This document shows, piece by piece, positions 52,772 to 55,560 of a stretch of DNA of 55,560 nt. The DNA is from Bacteroides sp. UBA7333 (GTDB lineage: Bacteria > Bacteroidota > Bacteroidia > Bacteroidales > Bacteroidaceae). Both the position numbers and the translations under genes were made by a program. Numbering within the stretch: the stretch's first letter is position 1; every line of letters begins with the position of its first letter. The DNA lies in contig DKPN01000077.1 of assembly GCA_002471195.1 (NCBI GenBank), positions 1 to 55,560 on the forward strand, written 5' to 3'. The notes below the pieces were generated by a model. That model had not been told where the DNA came from. It searched no databases and was given only the letters and a program-made list of their open reading frames with translations.

Positions 52772-54157
52772 ATGCTGAAACAAAAAACTCTTAAAGACAG
52801 TTTCTCGTTAAGCGGCAAAGGTCTACATACAGGTTTGGATTTAACGGTAACATTCAACCCTGCCCCCGATAACCATGGATATAAAATCCAACGTGTCGAT
52901 CTTGAAGATCAACCGATTATTGATGCTGTAGCAGATAATGTAACAGAAACCACTCGCGGAACTGTTTTGGTAAGAAATGGAGTAAAAGTAAGCACTATAG
53001 AACATGGGATGGCTGCGCTCTATGCATTAGGTATTGACAATTGCTTAATACAGGTAAATGGTCCGGAGTTCCCTATTCTTGATGGTAGTGCTCAGTATTA
53101 TGTACAAGAAATCGAAAAAGTAGGTACAATAGAACAAAATGCTGTAAAAGACTACTATATCATCAAATCGAAAATAGAATTCCGTGATGAAGAAACCGGA
53201 TCATCTATTATTGTATTGCCTGATGAAAACTTCAGCTTAAATGTATTAGTATCATACGACTCATCAATTATACCTAACCAGTTTGCTACACTCGAAGATA
53301 TGAGCAAATTCAAAGAAGAGGTTGCAGCTAGCCGAACCTTTGTTTTCGTTAGAGAAATTGAGCCTTTATTGTCGGCAGGACTAATTAAAGGTGGCGATTT
53401 AGATAATGCAATCGTGATTTACGAACGCAAAATGTCGCAAGAGAACTATGATAAATTGGCAGATATTATGGGAGTGCCTCATATGAATGCTGATGAATTA
53501 GGATACATCAATCATAAACCATTAGTATGGCCAAATGAGTGTGCACGTCACAAACTTTTGGATGTTATAGGCGATTTAGCATTAATTGGAAAACCCATCA
53601 AAGGTCGCATTATAGCCACACGTCCCGGACATACTATTAACAATAAATTTGCGCGTCAAATGCGTAAAGAAATTCGTTTACACGAAATTCAAGCACCAAC
53701 ATACAACTGCAATGAAGAGCCAATTATGGATGTTAATCGCATCCGCGAGTTGCTTCCTCACCGCTACCCATTTCAATTGGTCGATAAAGTGATCGAGATT
53801 GGAGCCAATTATATCGTAGGTGTTAAAAACATTACCGTAAATGAACCCTTCTTTCAAGGTCATTTCCCTGATGAACCGGTAATGCCGGGCGTCTTGCAAA
53901 TTGAAGCAATGGCACAAGTAGGTGGACTATTGGTGCTAAACTCGGTTGATGAACCAGATAGATATTCAACCTACTTTCTTAAAATAGATGGTGTAAAATT
54001 CAGACAAAAAGTTGTCCCTGGCGATACTCTATTATTCAGAGTAGAACTAGTCACTCCTATCCGTCGCGGTATTGCTACGATGAAAGGTTACGCTTTTGTA
54101 GGCGAAAAAGTTGTTTGCGAAGCTGAATTTATGGCACAAATTGTAAAAAACAAGTAA
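52772..54157 (+). CDS. lpxC/fabZ: Bifunctional LpxC deacetylase / FabZ dehydratase
   Basis: A 461-residue fusion. The N-terminal LpxC domain (about 1-305) has the zinc set His78, His260 and Asp264 (EHGMAALYA, HKLLDVIGDLAL) with Glu77 and His287. It removes the acetyl group from UDP-3-O-acyl-GlcNAc, the committed lipid A step. The FabZ domain (about 320-461) has His364 and Glu378 in GHFPDEPVMPGVLQIEAMAQ and dehydrates 3-hydroxyacyl-ACP. The fusion is a Bacteroidota trait and joins lipid A and fatty acid synthesis in one chain. It lies 6 nt before lpxA. Confidence 0.97.
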   Translation: MLKQKTLKDSFSLSGKGLHTGLDLTVTFNPAPDNHGYKIQRVDLEDQPIIDAVADNVTETTRGTVLVRNGVKVSTIEHGMAALYALGIDNCLIQVNGPEFPILDGSAQYYVQEIEKVGTIEQNAVKDYYIIKSKIEFRDEETGSSIIVLPDENFSLNVLVSYDSSIIPNQFATLEDMSKFKEEVAASRTFVFVREIEPLLSAGLIKGGDLDNAIVIYERKMSQENYDKLADIMGVPHMNADELGYINHKPLVWPNECARHKLLDVIGDLALIGKPIKGRIIATRPGHTINNKFARQMRKEIRLHEIQAPTYNCNEEPIMDVNRIRELLPHRYPFQLVDKVIEIGANYIVGVKNITVNEPFFQGHFPDEPVMPGVLQIEAMAQVGGLLVLNSVDEPDRYSTYFLKIDGVKFRQKVVPGDTLLFRVELVTPIRRGIATMKGYAFVGEKVVCEAEFMAQIVKNK

Positions 54158-54163
54158 GATAGC

Positions 54164-54931
54164 ATGATAAGTCCTTTAGCATCTATACATCCCGATGCAA
54201 TTATCGGTGAAAATGTAGAAATCGGTCCTTTTGTCTTTATCGACAAAAATGTAGTAATTGGTGATAATAATAAAATTATGCCAAATGTTACAATACTACA
54301 CGGTTCACGAATCGGCAATGGTAATACAATATTTCCTGGTGCCGTTATTGGTGCTGTGCCACAAGATTTAAAATTCCGTGGTGAAGAAACAACCGCAGAA
54401 ATTGGTGATAATAACGTGATACGCGAAAATGTTACAATCAATCGCGGTACTGCTGCCAAAGAACGTACAGTTGTAGGAAACAACAATCTATTAATGGAAG
54501 GGGTACATGTAGCCCACGATGCCATCATTGGTAATGGATGTATCATTGGCAATTCTACTAAAATGGCAGGCGAAATCATTATCGACGATAATGCTATTGT
54601 TAGTGCAAATGTATTGATGCATCAATTTTGCCACGTAGGCAGTTATGTAATGATACAAGGTGGTAGCCGTTTTAGCAAAGATGTTCCTCCATATATTATT
54701 GCAGGCAGAGAGCCTATTTCATATTGTGGAATTAACCTCATCGGGCTACGTCGACGCGGTTTCTCTAACGAAGCAATAGAGAGTATTCACAATGCCTATC
54801 GTATGATTTATCAAAGTGGCTTAAACATATCTGATGCACTTTCTAAAATTGAATCGGATGCAGCCATTACACCTGAAGTAAAATATATTGTTAATTTCAT
54901 ACGTAGTTCTGAACGAGGTATTATAAAATAA
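54164..54931 (+). CDS. lpxA: UDP-N-acetylglucosamine O-acyltransferase
   Basis: A 255-residue left-handed beta-helix acyltransferase, the first enzyme of lipid A synthesis. Hexapeptide repeats run from residue 1 to about 190 (IGENVE, IGDNNK, IGNGNT), with HVAHD at 115-119; His118 fits the catalytic His125 of E. coli. GLRRRGFSNEAI (about 199-210) begins the C-terminal helical part. Ends the lpxD-lpxC/fabZ-lpxA operon. Confidence 0.96.
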   Translation: MISPLASIHPDAIIGENVEIGPFVFIDKNVVIGDNNKIMPNVTILHGSRIGNGNTIFPGAVIGAVPQDLKFRGEETTAEIGDNNVIRENVTINRGTAAKERTVVGNNNLLMEGVHVAHDAIIGNGCIIGNSTKMAGEIIIDDNAIVSANVLMHQFCHVGSYVMIQGGSRFSKDVPPYIIAGREPISYCGINLIGLRRRGFSNEAIESIHNAYRMIYQSGLNISDALSKIESDAAITPEVKYIVNFIRSSERGIIK

Positions 54932-54967
54932 TTTAAACAGATTGCATACTGACAATATATACATCTC

Positions 54968-54975
54968 TATTTTTG
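54968..54975 (+). promoter_or_regulatory. Putative -7 box for the last gene of the window
   Basis: TATTTTTG matches TAnnTTTG, 31 nt before the ATG at 55007. A TTG at 54942-54944 is 23 nt upstream, longer than the usual spacer. Confidence 0.45.
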
Positions 54976-55006
54976 TTAGTAAACAAAATAACGACATCAG
55001 AATTAT

Positions 55007-55560
55007 ATGATTTATAGATTTACAATTATCTCTGACGAAGTAGATGACTTCTTAAGAGAAATACAAATTGACCCAGAAGCTACTTTTTTTGATTTCCATC
55101 AAGCAATAATCAAATCAGTTGGTTACGACGATAATCAAATGACTTCATTTTTCATTTGTGATGACGACTGGGAAAAAGAGAAAGAAATTACACTCGAAGA
55201 GATGGATAATAATCCAGAACTCGATAGTTGGTTGATGAAAGATACCAAATTGAATGAAATGGTTGAAGATGAAAAACAAAAGATGTTATATGTTTTCGAC
55301 TATTTAATGGAACGACTTTTCTTCATTGAACTTACCGAAATCATCACCGGTAAAGATATGACAGGGGCTAATTGCACTAAAGAGGTGGGTATTGCTCCTA
55401 AACAAATTGTTGATATTGAAGAGATGATTGCCACTGAAGGTTTGTTAGAATTGGATGAAAACTTTTACGGTGACCAAGATTTCGATTTAGAAGATTTCGA
55501 TAGTGATGGATTCGACATGGATCACAATGCAGGCGGTCCAACTGATTATAACGACGAAAA
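55007..55560 (+). CDS. PRiA4_ORF3-like (IS1096 TnpR passenger family) protein, cut by window edge
   Basis: The frame is open from the ATG at 55007 to the window end (184 codons). The start MIYRFTIISDEVDDFLREIQI, with FFDFHQAIIKSVGYDDNQMTSFFI (in part), DWEKEKEITLEEM and FDYLMERLFFIEL, matches the Bacteroidota form of the plasmid pRiA4b ORF-3-like family. Despite the name no mobile element is near. The end is very acidic (EDFDSDGFDMDHN). In this phylum the gene often lies between lpxA and miaA, so the next gene may be miaA; that lies outside the window. Confidence 0.82.
   Translation, partial: MIYRFTIISDEVDDFLREIQIDPEATFFDFHQAIIKSVGYDDNQMTSFFICDDDWEKEKEITLEEMDNNPELDSWLMKDTKLNEMVEDEKQKMLYVFDYLMERLFFIELTEIITGKDMTGANCTKEVGIAPKQIVDIEEMIATEGLLELDENFYGDQDFDLEDFDSDGFDMDHNAGGPTDYNDE

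Noticed and set aside
54088..54579. 163-residue minus-strand frame over lpxA
   Set aside because: Ser/Ile/Pro-rich complement of the hexapeptide repeats of lpxA; repeat-coded genes often leave long open antisense frames.
55007..55560. Mobile element suggested by the family name IS1096 passenger
   Set aside because: No inverted repeats, transposase or target duplication; the gene is a normal neighbour of lpxA in this phylum.
1..55560. CRISPR array, prophage, integrative element or defence island
   Set aside because: No regularly spaced repeats, integrase, transposase, Cas, restriction or toxin-antitoxin genes were seen; base composition looks even throughout.

Overview
The window is core chromosome of a low-GC member of the Bacteroidota, most likely order Bacteroidales. 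Several hallmarks support this: a single gene fusing LpxC to FabZ, a type IX secretion gene (porQ) and an endonuclease I with a type IX-like C-terminus, fimbrillin-like lipoproteins, DUF5606, DUF3276 and DUF4834 proteins, an ExbB/ExbD cluster with two ExbD genes, and many TAnnTTTG -7 promoter boxes, some with a TTTG -33 box 18-20 nt upstream. Shine-Dalgarno sequences are weak, as is usual in this phylum. Porphyromonas- or Paludibacter-like families are plausible; the genus cannot be fixed from the sequence alone.

Layout. At 1-2.5 kb (minus) lie two paralogous surface lipoproteins, one with a C-terminal FISUMP domain. At 2.6-8.4 kb (minus) are a DUF488 protein, a phosphohexomutase, a C69 dipeptidase and an M23 peptidase. 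At 8.5-10.2 kb are a methyltransferase, a TlpA-like lipoprotein and tRNA-Thr. At 10.3-13.4 kb (minus) is lutABC with an unknown 122-residue gene in front. At 13.6-17.0 kb (minus) is the cluster nusB-yajC-ybbR-coaE-DUF5606. At 17.2-19.3 kb (plus) are DUF3276, rplY, pth and an S4 protein. At 19.5-24.1 kb (minus) are dnaE, trxA and an acidic unknown. At 24.3-26.0 kb (plus) are psd, pssA and DUF4834. At 26.0-28.3 kb are tadA, a small possible ribbon-helix-helix protein, yraN, a YjbR protein and birA.

The second half holds pyrH, a secreted endonuclease I, a phospholipase D-like protein, thyA-folA, an Lrp regulator, an M64 peptidase and a GNAT protein (28.6-37.0 kb). Next come exbB, a membrane protein and two exbD genes, tRNA-Ser, tatD, an unknown, a prenyl synthase and tonB (37.1-43.0 kb, minus). 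Then follow porQ-cmk-ispH, pfkA, purM, a tiny membrane protein, prfA, pyrF, an HD hydrolase and lpxD-lpxC/fabZ-lpxA, with a PRiA4_ORF3-like gene cut by the window edge (43.1-55.6 kb, plus).

The genes join up in recognisable ways: envelope lipid synthesis (lpxD, lpxC/fabZ, lpxA, psd, pssA), energised outer-membrane transport (exbB, exbD, tonB), isoprenoids (ispH, prenyl synthase), one-carbon and nucleotide metabolism (thyA, folA, pyrH, pyrF, cmk, purM), lactate oxidation (lutABC), and protein export (yajC, porQ). I see no prophage, insertion sequence, integron, CRISPR array or defence island. The least explained parts are several small conserved-looking genes of unknown function inside these housekeeping operons, a nested repeat-hairpin element before pyrH, and a few interleaved promoters that change start-codon calls. 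I did not find a convincing new multi-gene system.
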